Part shown: in pieces, positions 55,461-64,000 of the stretch | Layout of the letters: each line of letters opens with the position of its first letter | How positions within the stretch are numbered: position 1 is the stretch's first letter | Assembly (NCBI GenBank): GCA_027577595.1 | Contig: JANBRJ010000001.1 | Coordinates: forward strand, 310,001 to 374,000 | Reading direction: 5' to 3' | Origin: Coemansia sp. RSA 487 | Lineage: Eukaryota > Kickxellomycota > Kickxellomycetes > Kickxellales > Kickxellaceae | DNA: 64,000 nt | Program-made: the position numbers and the translations under genes | Notes under the pieces: model-generated | Told to the model about the DNA's origin: nothing | What the model saw: the letters and a program-made list of their open reading frames with translations, nothing else | Databases searched by the model: none

Positions 55461-55646
55461 TTACAAGTCGATTGGGAAAATTAGACACTCGTGGTTTTCC
55501 AAGCTCTCTGCTCCTACCATCACATCGCCACACCGTGGACATATCTCCCCTGCCTGAGTGCTGCGTAGCTGGCAAGTATCCCTGATACTACCACGGAAGG
55601 AACTGCTGGTGACAAAGGCAGCTGCAGATCTGTTTAGGTAGTTCAT
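55461..55646 (-). CDS. Possible small Cys/His protein, uncertain
   Basis: An ATG-started frame of 61 residues inside the gene-poor block. It ends with a metal-binding-like pattern, CPRCGDVMVGAESLENHEC, reminiscent of C2H2/C2HC and UBZ-type fingers but with a short H-x-C spacing. It could be an exon of a spliced gene or a chance frame. I see no promoter or clear splice partner. Confidence 0.2.
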   Translation of the reverse strand: MNYLNRSAAAFVTSSSFRGSIRDTCQLRSTQAGEICPRCGDVMVGAESLENHECLIFPIDL

Positions 55647-56748
55647 CGCTCAAGATGTGTGGATAGAAGGATAATATGCACTATTTAGTGTGGCAAGCAG
55701 AGAAAGTGCAAGAGTCAACAGCTATTTCAGCAGAGAAATCGAGAAAAGGACGCTAAATAAAGTGGATGAAAATATGCACTATCTTTGTGAATAAAAAATC
55801 GTCGATTGCCAAAAAGCGACCAATTTATACTATCTTTTGCATGTTCCCAACTCCGTCTTCTCTTTTCACGCAAGTTTTCATTTACTGATGTGCACACAGT
55901 CTGCGCCTTTGTGTGTCATCTTTTTCAATCCTGCAAACACGGGATACAACATCAATGGATGCTGTTGCGCGACAAAGAGATCTACTATGTGTTTATGCTA
56001 AACCCACTTGCAAAGGCGGGAATGTCAGCTGTGCTCCTGTCTGGTAACATGACGCATTCCTTTTTTCTCATAAAAAGTGCAAGGCAAAGCAGCAGTGGGT
56101 TTGGGGAGAAAAGCGTGAATTTCAAACAAGTTAATTTTTTACTTTAATTGCAACATCTAGGCCGTGAATGAAAAACGATATGTGACAAGTGTTATTGCAT
56201 CCACATACACGACAACTGATCAATAGAAATAAACATACCTATCCCCAAATTTCGGGCCAAACATACTTTTTTTTCAATACTCTCACTTTCAAAAGCTTGC
56301 TCCCCTCAATTTTCTAGAAGATCGGCCAATGGTAACAGCAGCTCCCAAAAAACAACGCTGTGCCATATTAAAAACGAAGGGCTGCGCAAACAATGCGACA
56401 AACCCTGGCTTTGCCTCCTTTCTCTTAGCTTGCATATCTTCGGCTTATGGCTGTTACTGTTTATAATTGACTGATTCAATCAAGGCAATATGCAAACCAC
56501 AGTTTACCGGAATAACTATGCAAAGCATACATAGCAATAAAGCAAAGCGTGTGCGGTGTGCATGGTTTGCCAGTAATACAAGGAGGCTTCAGACAAGGAA
56601 AGACGAAAAAATATGAAGCGCTTGAAAACGTACAACATTGTAAGTGCCTTTATTCTTCACGTTATTTCTCCTTTTTCTGGCATATATTGAAACGACACCA
56701 AAGCAGCTGATACGAATAAGATAAAATACCAGATATTAACATTTTGTT

Positions 56749-56756
56749 TATATAAA
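56749..56756 (+). promoter_or_regulatory. TATA box of the CorA-family gene
   Basis: TATATAAA lies 30 bp before the ATG, within the palindrome TTTATATAAA. Confidence 0.55.
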
Positions 56757-56785
56757 CGTCAACTATTTCCAGTTGTGCTTTATAA

Positions 56786-59398
56786 ATGGGCCCATTATAT
56801 TCAAGCAGATTAAGACAAGACAAACATCACAGATACCGTCAACTCGGATCAAGGCTGCGACGCAGGGCCAATAAACAAGAAGAAAAGCAGGCACAAAGCA
56901 AGAGGTTTTTGCTATATGCAAACCCCACAGAAACACAAGTTTCAGGTTCAACGAACAAGACAAGAAACACAATACATGTGAATTCCAGCCATACATTATT
57001 GGACAGAAGGCAAAACATCCTAGCAAAGAAATATGCAGTGCATCCTACATTTTTGTCATCAGCAAGCGAAGCAAGTGAAGCAACATTGTGGCCGGCCAGA
57101 TGGAATTTCAAGCCTCATTTAACACCATCTGACACCGTGGTGGCAACCAGCATAAACACAAGCACCAACACCAACAATAATCAGGGCCCGAGGCTTTCAG
57201 GTTCACGGGGTCGGCACACAAAGGGGAAGCTTAAATACCAGAAGCAGCGGCTTCTTTCTAGGCAATATAGTGCATTGTCGGGTGACACTACCTCATTTCA
57301 GTCATTAAGAGGGCGGCGAGAACAGAAACAAGAACGAAAGCCTTTGTCGACTACGGCGGAAGCCGCCGAAGGGAAGGCGCCTGACCCTATTTACAACGAC
57401 GTGAGAGTCAATCGCCAGTCCAGCCATGTGCTGAACAGAAACAATGGCGATGATAATAATAATAATAATAATAATAATCGTCCTGGGAATCGACCGGAAG
57501 AGCTTCACAAGTCAACAGATTCGATAGGCGTGTGCAGCAGGTTGCTGGACGACAATGGGCTACTACGTGCGCAGCGACGCAAAAGCAGAATACAAGGCAT
57601 TGCGGCGCTGGGAAGAGACAGCCAGATTTACGGATACTCGGAATACTGTCCGTCATTCCATACAGAGGCAGTTTCATCTATACATGTCGGAGAGAGCGGC
57701 ATGGGTGTGGAATCGGTGTTTGATTATGCTGGAGATCCTGTGCTGACAAGTGCCGGAGGCAGCTCTGTGCGCAACACGGATGAGAATACCATGAATTCGG
57801 CAGAGATACAATCAGAGCGTAGCCATCCAGCAATGGAAATGAATGCAATCCTTGGCAGCCAAAACGAGCTGGATTCGTCTGTGCTGTGGATGCATGGCTT
57901 GGGGCTGGAGCATGAATCAGGGAAGTTCACAGGATGGGGGGGATACTCGCATGGGTTACAAAGTGAATATCCGAGTAGCACAGCGCAGCAAATGTACTTG
58001 CCAGGGGACTATACATCAAAATTTAGCGGCAGCGATCCGAGCAGCCCGCACTTTCAAAGCCCAAGATGCATGTTTTATTCCAACGACACCGGCGCCGTTT
58101 ACGCGCAGTCGCTGCATTCTCTGGTACATAGCGACAAAGGCATTGGCACACTGCTCGAGTCTGAGATGGGAACAACGTGTAAAAATCAGAACAGCGCAGA
58201 CAAAAGCGGGTTTTTTTGGATTGATAACTCGGGTCTTACTGAAAAAGATATTCGCAACCTTGGGGACGTTTTTGAATTGCATCCACTGACAATCCAAGAC
58301 ATGGTCCAGGGATGCGCACGCGACAAAATCGACAATTTTCCCGATTATACATTTGTCGCGTACCACTCTGTACTGAATGGGGAGGGAATGCGAATAAAGA
58401 GCGCCAATCAAACAAAGGCGCATCTGAGAAGCTACTATCGCTCTTGTTGGAATAACAGTAGCAAATATGGCTTGAGGAGGAGCAGTAACCTGGATAACTG
58501 CGGTGGCACTGGACTGATAACAAACAATCACCGAATACGGTTCTCATGTGCTCAATTACTAGACAACATAGACAATGGCAGCGACGATGGGAGGAGGGAC
58601 GAGGCCAGCGACACGATCTACATCGTCATGAAAGAAAACTACGTGCTGAGCTTCCACACTGGCAAAGGGCGATCGGTAGCAGAGCGGGTCTTGCAGCGGC
58701 TTTCTGCGCTACATGCGGTTGTGTTGGAAACTGCGGAAGGGGAATGCTGTGGCGCGGAGCCGCTATTGAAACTGGCCGAGTACCCGCCATATATTGTGTA
58801 CGCTATGCTGGATGAAGTCACAGATCAGTTTTCGCCAAGGATAATGGAGATCGAGCGACAGGTGGACGATATCGATCGGCTTGTGCTGCTGCTTTCGCAC
58901 GAGAGCCATGAACGGATGCTCCAGCGAATGGGCGAGCAGCGACGGGACATTCTGCAGACATGGCAAGCCATACAGGCAAAGCCCGCAGTAATCATGGCGC
59001 TGGCAGAGCAGCAGACGGAGGCGGGCAGCCAATATCTACCGGCAGTGGCGGCCGAGGTTACGCAGTATTTTGGAGACATACATAGCCATTTGGTTGCGGC
59101 CATCGAGACGTGCGCACGGGCAGAGGCGGTGCTTTCCCGGTCGCATTCCAACTACCTGGCAAAGATATCGCTGGAGATGTCCAAGGCGACGTACGAGTCG
59201 AATACGACAACCGAGCGGTGGACGTTGCTGGGAGTCATTGTAGTGCCGATCAACATTGTCACAAGCTTTTTGGGCATCAATCTCAAGGTGCCAGGGCAGG
59301 ACAGGGACGACACGCTGAACTTTTTTGTGCTTTTGGCTTGCATGCTTATCTACACGTTTGTGATGCTTGCGTTTTGGCGCTGGCGACAGCTCGCCTGA
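56786..59398 (+). CDS. CorA-family divalent cation transporter (Alr/Mnr2-like) with a GIN motif
   Basis: 870 residues, single exon. The first 480 residues are basic, then Ser/Asn-rich and disordered, with an Asn run near 220 (nt 57450-57478). The CorA soluble domain starts near 470 (FFWIDNSGLTEKDIRNLGDVF, then HPLTIQDMVQG). It continues with a long helical stalk (LDEVTDQFSPRIMEIERQVD). Two membrane segments are at about 812-829 and 842-862. The loop after the first should read GMN, the signature of CorA/Alr1/Mrs2 magnesium channels. Here it reads GIN (830-832), within FLGINLKVPGQ. Yeast Alr1/Alr2 act at the plasma membrane and Mnr2 at the vacuole. GIN is the form found in the bacterial ZntB zinc transporters, so ion specificity may differ. 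Length and plan otherwise fit the fungal family. Confidence 0.88.
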   Translation: MGPLYSSRLRQDKHHRYRQLGSRLRRRANKQEEKQAQSKRFLLYANPTETQVSGSTNKTRNTIHVNSSHTLLDRRQNILAKKYAVHPTFLSSASEASEATLWPARWNFKPHLTPSDTVVATSINTSTNTNNNQGPRLSGSRGRHTKGKLKYQKQRLLSRQYSALSGDTTSFQSLRGRREQKQERKPLSTTAEAAEGKAPDPIYNDVRVNRQSSHVLNRNNGDDNNNNNNNNRPGNRPEELHKSTDSIGVCSRLLDDNGLLRAQRRKSRIQGIAALGRDSQIYGYSEYCPSFHTEAVSSIHVGESGMGVESVFDYAGDPVLTSAGGSSVRNTDENTMNSAEIQSERSHPAMEMNAILGSQNELDSSVLWMHGLGLEHESGKFTGWGGYSHGLQSEYPSSTAQQMYLPGDYTSKFSGSDPSSPHFQSPRCMFYSNDTGAVYAQSLHSLVHSDKGIGTLLESEMGTTCKNQNSADKSGFFWIDNSGLTEKDIRNLGDVFELHPLTIQDMVQGCARDKIDNFPDYTFVAYHSVLNGEGMRIKSANQTKAHLRSYYRSCWNNSSKYGLRRSSNLDNCGGTGLITNNHRIRFSCAQLLDNIDNGSDDGRRDEASDTIYIVMKENYVLSFHTGKGRSVAERVLQRLSALHAVVLETAEGECCGAEPLLKLAEYPPYIVYAMLDEVTDQFSPRIMEIERQVDDIDRLVLLLSHESHERMLQRMGEQRRDILQTWQAIQAKPAVIMALAEQQTEAGSQYLPAVAAEVTQYFGDIHSHLVAAIETCARAEAVLSRSHSNYLAKISLEMSKATYESNTTTERWTLLGVIVVPINIVTSFLGINLKVPGQDRDDTLNFFVLLACMLIYTFVMLAFWRWRQLA

Positions 59399-60787
59399 CT
59401 CACACCGGTTCTTTTTTTAGAATACGCAATGCAAGGATTTCCTGTAAATAAATCGAGAAAACGGTCTGCAAAGGGAGCAAACCATGTACGATGTATGCAC
59501 ATGTACGCAGACAGGGAAACAAAACAGGCTGCAGCCAGACGGCGGTTCTTTGGCACGCAAACCTGTTTTCTCTTTCTATTTCAGGCGACAATGTACGAAT
59601 ATTGTTGGACCGCAAAGGAGCCGGATTGATTGTCGCTGGTCCAAATACGTAAACAATAGAAACTGGAGAGGAAGGAGTATGAGCGCATGAAAACCAGGCG
59701 ACATGCACATGTGTATAAATAAACGAGTGGGCGAATATTAAAAGGATCTGTATTTGATTTCAGACTATTAAAAGAAATGGGAAAATGTCAGTGTGGAAAC
59801 GCAAAATAACAATTATATTGAGTGATCTGCCCTTTAAGAAAAAAAGTCGGATTCAGGCGAAGTCTGTCCTTTAAATCATAATTTGCGCATTGTAGCCAAG
59901 CACCCCACAGGCTTGGTGTTTTTTGTTGGAGTGAAGGAACACATGCGGCGCGTAGATAATCTTGCCCACAGCCAGTGTTTATGCACAAGCCTGGCAATAA
60001 ATGCTGGATGGAAAGAAGGCGTAGAAGAGCATGCCAAAAGAAAAGGGCCACTTGACTTTGGCAGAGCCAGCAAACGGCGGAGGATGGGATGAGGAAGCAC
60101 AACAGTGGATCTTGTCATGTGCCAGCGGAAAGAAGTGGTGGCGACAAACAGCATCGGGATTGGTGATTCTGGCATAATAATAGCACCCACTCTACTCTGA
60201 AGAAATGGAAAATGGTACCAGCTGACACATGCCTGGCAAATGCAATCCACACAAAAGGGGGAACATTTGGCATCAAGCACAGCTTGGAGCTTGGCTTGCA
60301 TAAAGAAAGCAATTGCGTAGAAAATACTACCTACCAAAACACAGCCTTGTACCAAAAACATTTTCACTCAGAGCAACGTGTTTTGAAAAATACCCATGTT
60401 ATTATATAAGCTCCATTGCAAAATGAAGAAAAAAAGACTACATCCTCTCGGATCCATGTTCCATCCATGACGATACTTTTGCAAGCCACTCCACGCGATC
60501 CAGAAAGGCAGAAAAACGATCTCTTTTCGCCCCTGTCATTCCCATCCAGCCAAGCGGAGAATGAAAGCGAAAGGAAGGAGGAAGAAGAGGAATACAAAAG
60601 TATCAAAAAGGAGATTATTACTGATGGAAAAGTAGGAAAAATATAAATGAGAATTGGATGAGAGGAGGTTAGAAAATTATAGCAAAAAATAAGGGTTGGT
60701 GGTGGTTGTGCGTGGAAAAGAAAAGCGCAAGTGCAAAAAGAAACAGATTAGAAAAAACAAAGAACAAACCGTTTTCGCTGACGCTCC
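59399..60787. other. Convergent intergenic region
   Basis: This separates the CorA gene from the Glu/Ala/Lys/Pro-rich gene on the other strand. It is AT-rich towards the right. Open frames of 60-160 codons lack family resemblance and are not called. Confidence 0.5.
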
Positions 60788-61381
60788 TTATGCAGAGGCA
60801 GTAGCAGTTGCCGGAGCAGCAGCCTCGGCGGCGGGCTTGGCCTCCTCCTTCTTGGGCTCTTCCTCCTTCTTGTCCTCAGCGACAACAGCAGAGTCGGTCG
60901 ACTGCTCAGCCTTGGGCGCCTCCTCCTCAGCCTTGGGTGCCTCCTCCTCGGTAGTAGCAGCAGCAGCAGCATCCTCAGCGGCGGGCTCAGCAGCAGCCTC
61001 CTCCTCGCCGTCCTTGGCGACAGCCTTCTCGGCGGCCTTGGCGGGTCTGGAGAGGATCTTCCTCAGCCTGGAGAAGACACCAGCGGCCTTGTTCCTGACA
61101 ACGGTGCTGCGACGCTTGAGCTTGTTGGCGGTGCTGCTCTCCTCCTTCTTATCAGCCTTGGGCTCCTCGGCGGCTTTGGACTCCTCGGCAGGCTTGCTCT
61201 CCTCCTTGGATTCCTCGGCCTTGGGCTCCTCAGCGGCCTTCTCCTCAGCCTTGGGTGCCTCCTCCTTGGGCTCCTCAGCCTTGGCAGGCTCAGCAGCAGC
61301 AGCAGCGGGGGCGGCGGCGGGGGTCTCCTCAACCTTCTGGGTCTCTTCGACCACCTTCTTGGGCTCCTCGGATGTCGACAT
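60788..61381 (-). CDS. Glu/Ala/Lys/Pro-rich disordered protein
   Basis: 197 residues, ATG at 61381. The flanks (1-84 and 124-197) consist almost only of Glu, Ala, Lys and Pro in loose repeats such as EEPKAEESKEESK. The middle (about 85-120) is basic with spaced hydrophobics (NKLKRRSTVV, then GVFSRLRKILSRPAKAAEKA), suggesting a helix that binds membrane or nucleic acid. Glu codons are nearly all GAG and Lys AAG, a strong bias that often marks high expression; this is inference. It resembles hydrophilin-like low-complexity proteins in composition only. Family not recognised. Confidence 0.7.
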   Translation of the reverse strand: MSTSEEPKKVVEETQKVEETPAAAPAAAAAEPAKAEEPKEEAPKAEEKAAEEPKAEESKEESKPAEESKAAEEPKADKKEESSTANKLKRRSTVVRNKAAGVFSRLRKILSRPAKAAEKAVAKDGEEEAAAEPAAEDAAAAATTEEEAPKAEEEAPKAEQSTDSAVVAEDKKEEEPKKEEAKPAAEAAAPATATASA

Positions 61382-62601
61382 GGTTAGATGTAATGAAAGG
61401 GGTGAAATTAAAGTATTTGCAACAAAAAAACAAGTGGTGTGGAAAAAAGTGGGAGGGGAGACGTGTAAATTTTTTGGTGCCGGATGTCCAAGATTATATA
61501 TGCGACAAAGTCAAGCAGCAAAAAAGGGGGGAGTGAAAGAAAATAACACAAAGGCGTTTTTTGCTTGTAACAGATAAAATTAGTTTTTGCTCAGCAAAAA
61601 GAGTATAAAGAGGAAAAAAGAAAAGATACGAAGAGAAAAAGAGAAAGCTGAAAGCGAGAAAGAGCGGTTCTGGCAGGTTAAATATGGCCCCATCCAGAAA
61701 GCGAAAAAAAAAAAGGATATGGCACAAAAGGCAGGGGTGGTGAGCGGGATTCTGGCCGTGCTTTCTGCGGTTCAGGCAGAAGCATGAATGCGCGATGGGA
61801 TGCGATGGCCCTGTCCTTAAAAAATGACGAGCAACACGCGCCGTCTTTGCAATTTTGGCTGGGCAAACAACTGCGCGCTGGGGCCAAAAGGACGCCTTTT
61901 TTCCAAAAACAAAAATGCACTTTTGTTTTGGTTTTTTTCTTTCCCTCCTTTTGAATGAAGGGGGGTGGTTGGCTGCCCGAGAGTCACCTGGCCCATCTCC
62001 CCCTGGTTCCGCCGCCGGGCCTTGTGCCTCCCAAGTTCTGGCTGTAGCCGCAGTCCTGCCTCTCACTGCTGTTGACTGGCGGTGGCGACAACAGCCGGTC
62101 TTCTCGAACTCTCAGTGCTATGCTCAACGTATATGCGCTCGGAACGTTGCTTCGGGCTGCTTTGGTTCGCTGCCAAATCCGAATCCTTGCGCTGCCATCA
62201 ACCTCTTTCCACAAATTGAACGCCGTTGGTTGTTCTTGTTGGGGAGGAGAGCAACGGCCAGAAAGGGGGGAGACACTCGTTGCGCATCATCATCCTTGTT
62301 ATCTGTGCTGAAAGGGCCCTTTTGGGCTTGTTTGTTTTGATTTCATGCTTGGTCTGAATAAAATAAAAAACAAGCTCAAAAGAAAGCATGGGTTGGGTCC
62401 TTTGCCGATCCACAGACTATTTTTCAAGCTCATTTTTCAAGCCTTTTCCTGTATCGTCTGTATAAATCCAACTCAAGATCCCCTCTTCAGGTTTCGCTTT
62501 GTGCTTCGTTGCCCGCGTGAAAAGAATAGGTCATTTTCTACCCTTTTGTGAAAAACGAAATGTCCTGTTCATGATAAATAATGGACTGTTTCCAGACCGA
62601 C
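61382..62601. promoter_or_regulatory. Promoter of the Glu/Ala-rich gene and 3' side of USB1
   Basis: A minus-strand TATATAAT at 61493-61500 lies about 112 bp before the ATG of the Glu/Ala-rich gene and is a candidate TATA box. An open minus-strand frame of 190 codons (61494-62066) has odd low-complexity content and is not called. Confidence 0.4.
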
Positions 62602-63626
62602 TTACAGTGCAATGCAAAAGCGACGGTTTCCAAAAACGCACTCCAGCTGGCTGATCTGCACAGCTGGCAGCGCAAGGATCTCCTCGTGCATTGCCTGCCC
62701 CAACCCCTTCCCGATCATCCCTCTTCCTCCTTTGCCTCTTTCTGCTCGAACAATACTGACGTGGAACCGCGGGTTGCTGAAAAACGGCTCCTTGCCGAAC
62801 CGCCGCATCACCTCATCCACCGCACCCACTATCTTCGCCAGCCGCTCCTCGCCAGACCCAATGTCCAGCCCCACAAACTCCCGCGACCCCGTCTCGTTCG
62901 CGTACATGCTGGCTTTGCTGAATCCGACCGCAAACGCGCCGTGGCTCGATGCCAGCACCGCTCTTTCCAGAATTTCCACAAATCCTGAGATTTCGTGCTC
63001 CTGTAAGTAAAACACGCGTGTCAGACTCACGTGAAGCCCCTCCATCCTCCGCACGCGACTTCTGATGTCCGCTTCTTTGATAACGGAAGTCTGTCCACAT
63101 TCTACGGTTTCTGCTTTGCCTGTCCCTGCGTCGTCCGACCGCTGGCAGATCTCCTCGATGCAAGCCTGACTAATTCTGCGCAGCCCTGCGCTTTCCTTCA
63201 CCACCAAATACACGTGTCCTGCCCATCCACCAGATACATGTCCCATGTCCATCGGCTTGTCCGCAAAGTCATCCACAAATACTTCTTTGCCTACACAAAA
63301 ATAAACCTTGTTATTATGTTGCTGCTGTCAGTAATTGATGTTCCCAACCATTTATCAGAGCAACCATGCCCTTTTCAAAATATATCCAAATCATCGCAAT
63401 GATAGACTTGCATTGTGCTTGCAAAAAAAATAATTTAGCCCCAATTTCCTCCCCCTTTTGCAATATACGCAGTAAACGTGGCTTTCATCATGGTTTGTTT
63501 GCTGCTTTTGCTATATTATTTTTTACCCAACCTGGATGTTTTCTTACCTTCATCGCACCAACCGTCACTGCTACTGGTTTCACTGCTAGAGTAATCCACA
63601 AGCGGCGTAATCTTATCTTTGCTCAT
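62602..63626 (-). CDS. USB1: Usb1/Mpn1, U6 snRNA 3'-end exonuclease (2H phosphoesterase)
   Basis: Two exons on the minus strand: 63548-63626 and 62602-63290, with an intron of 257 bp (GTAAGA to GTGTAG). The product is 255 residues. Exon 1 reads MSKDKITPLVDYSSSETSSS, the typical LVxYSSS start of Usb1 proteins. The 2H catalytic pair is HVSLTR (His113) and FHVSIV (His203). GGWAGHVYL, NETGSREFVGLDI and the C-terminal FGNRRFCIAL block also match the family. Usb1 trims the oligo(U) tail of U6 snRNA and leaves a cyclic or 3' phosphate that stabilises it. This is the second 2H phosphoesterase in the window; the two differ clearly in sequence. Confidence 0.93.
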
Positions 63627-64000
63627 TCTTGCCCCGTCCACTCTCAGATTTAACGAAATCAAATACAAAATCAATTCATACGTTCAAGCAATAAAAGTAC
63701 CATCATTTAACGAAACTGCTTTTGAACACAAGATAATGGCTATTAATATCGTACCTGTCATTCAATATAGCCCTTGTGGGTGTCATGAAAGAAAAAAAAA
63801 GTTATTTTATATATCAAGATTCTGCTACCTGTTAATTTTTTAAAATACGCCACATGTATATCAAAATACTGCTTCCACTGCTGTCTGTTACTATTGATGC
63901 TACTACCAACATACAATGTTTGGTACCATCCAAATAAACAGATCTAAGGTATAAACTAGACTATATCTATATCTATTATCGGGTGCTTCTAGCCGTGATG
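63627..64000. other. Upstream region of USB1
   Basis: AT-rich, with no coding region seen up to the window edge. Confidence 0.5.

Larger units (their letters stand above)
53844..56785. other. Gene-poor block between lipase and CorA gene
   Basis: 2.9 kb, the largest gap in the window. There is a strong TATA-like element at 54478-54488, several splice-like signals near 54800-55050 and one small open frame with a Cys/His motif (55461-55646, minus). CCACGTGG lies at 54108-54115. No known RNA gene is recognisable. The right end holds a TATATAAA element. Confidence 0.45.

Noticed and set aside
59876-60367. Minus-strand open frame of 163 codons with a hydrophobic start
   Set aside because: No conserved motif after the first 30 residues, and no promoter seen.
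60696-61577. Plus-strand open frame of 293 codons, Ser/Ala/Leu-rich
   Set aside because: Antisense of the Glu/Ala/Lys/Pro-rich gene. Low-complexity GC-rich coding DNA leaves all frames open.
61494-62066. Minus-strand open frame of 190 codons
   Set aside because: Phe-rich translation of A/T tracts overlapping the presumed TATA box; no family resemblance.
62095-62125. TCTCGAACTC, similar to a reversed tRNA B box
   Set aside because: No fitting acceptor stem or A box at the right distance.

Overview
The window looks like nuclear DNA of a filamentous, early-diverging (zygomycete-grade) fungus, perhaps a Kickxellomycotina relative; that placement is inference. Direct support: a fungus-specific Zn2Cys6 regulator, GATA factors, an alternative NADH dehydrogenase, an AVT3/4-type vacuolar amino-acid transporter and a Dbf2/Sid2-type kinase. 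A queuine tRNA-ribosyltransferase (absent from budding yeast) and a very large multi-TOG XMAP215 protein argue against a yeast. Genes are compact. Neighbours are often convergent with only 130-300 bp between stop codons, several promoters carry a TATA box 30-65 bp before the ATG, and the six introns placed with confidence all lie near the start of their coding region.

Layout. 1-9 kb: type II NADH dehydrogenase, then two GATA factor genes in tandem that share C-terminal motifs but differ in finger number. 9-16.3 kb: a YW-motif protein of unknown role, an AVT-type transporter with a GATA-site cluster far upstream, and a Dbf2/Sid2-like NDR kinase. 17-30.4 kb: the 2531-residue XMAP215/Stu2 protein and the ribosome-assembly factor Urb2/Npa2. 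31-38 kb: a DHA2-like MFS transporter, cytosolic isoleucyl-tRNA synthetase and queuine tRNA-ribosyltransferase. 40-50.6 kb: Zn2Cys6 regulator, a membrane-anchored mitochondrial-type nucleoside diphosphate kinase, Sem1/Dss1, a 2H (SAK-type) phosphoesterase, a small CsbD-like protein and Ran GTPase. 50.9-64 kb: a polyQ/RGG protein, a steryl ester hydrolase-like lipase, a 2.9 kb gene-poor block, a CorA-family transporter with GIN in place of GMN, a Glu/Ala/Lys/Pro-rich disordered protein and the U6 snRNA exonuclease Usb1.

Most of this is core housekeeping (respiration, translation, ribosome assembly, mitosis, proteasome, nuclear transport, RNA 3'-end processing) with nutrient regulators and transporters between. 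I see no CRISPR array, no rRNA or recognisable tRNA gene, no transposon and no viral or LTR remnant. The best leads are the tandem GATA pair with its GATA-site clusters, the CorA protein with a ZntB-like GIN motif, the recurrent TCACGTGA element upstream of translation-related genes, and the consistent 5' position of introns.
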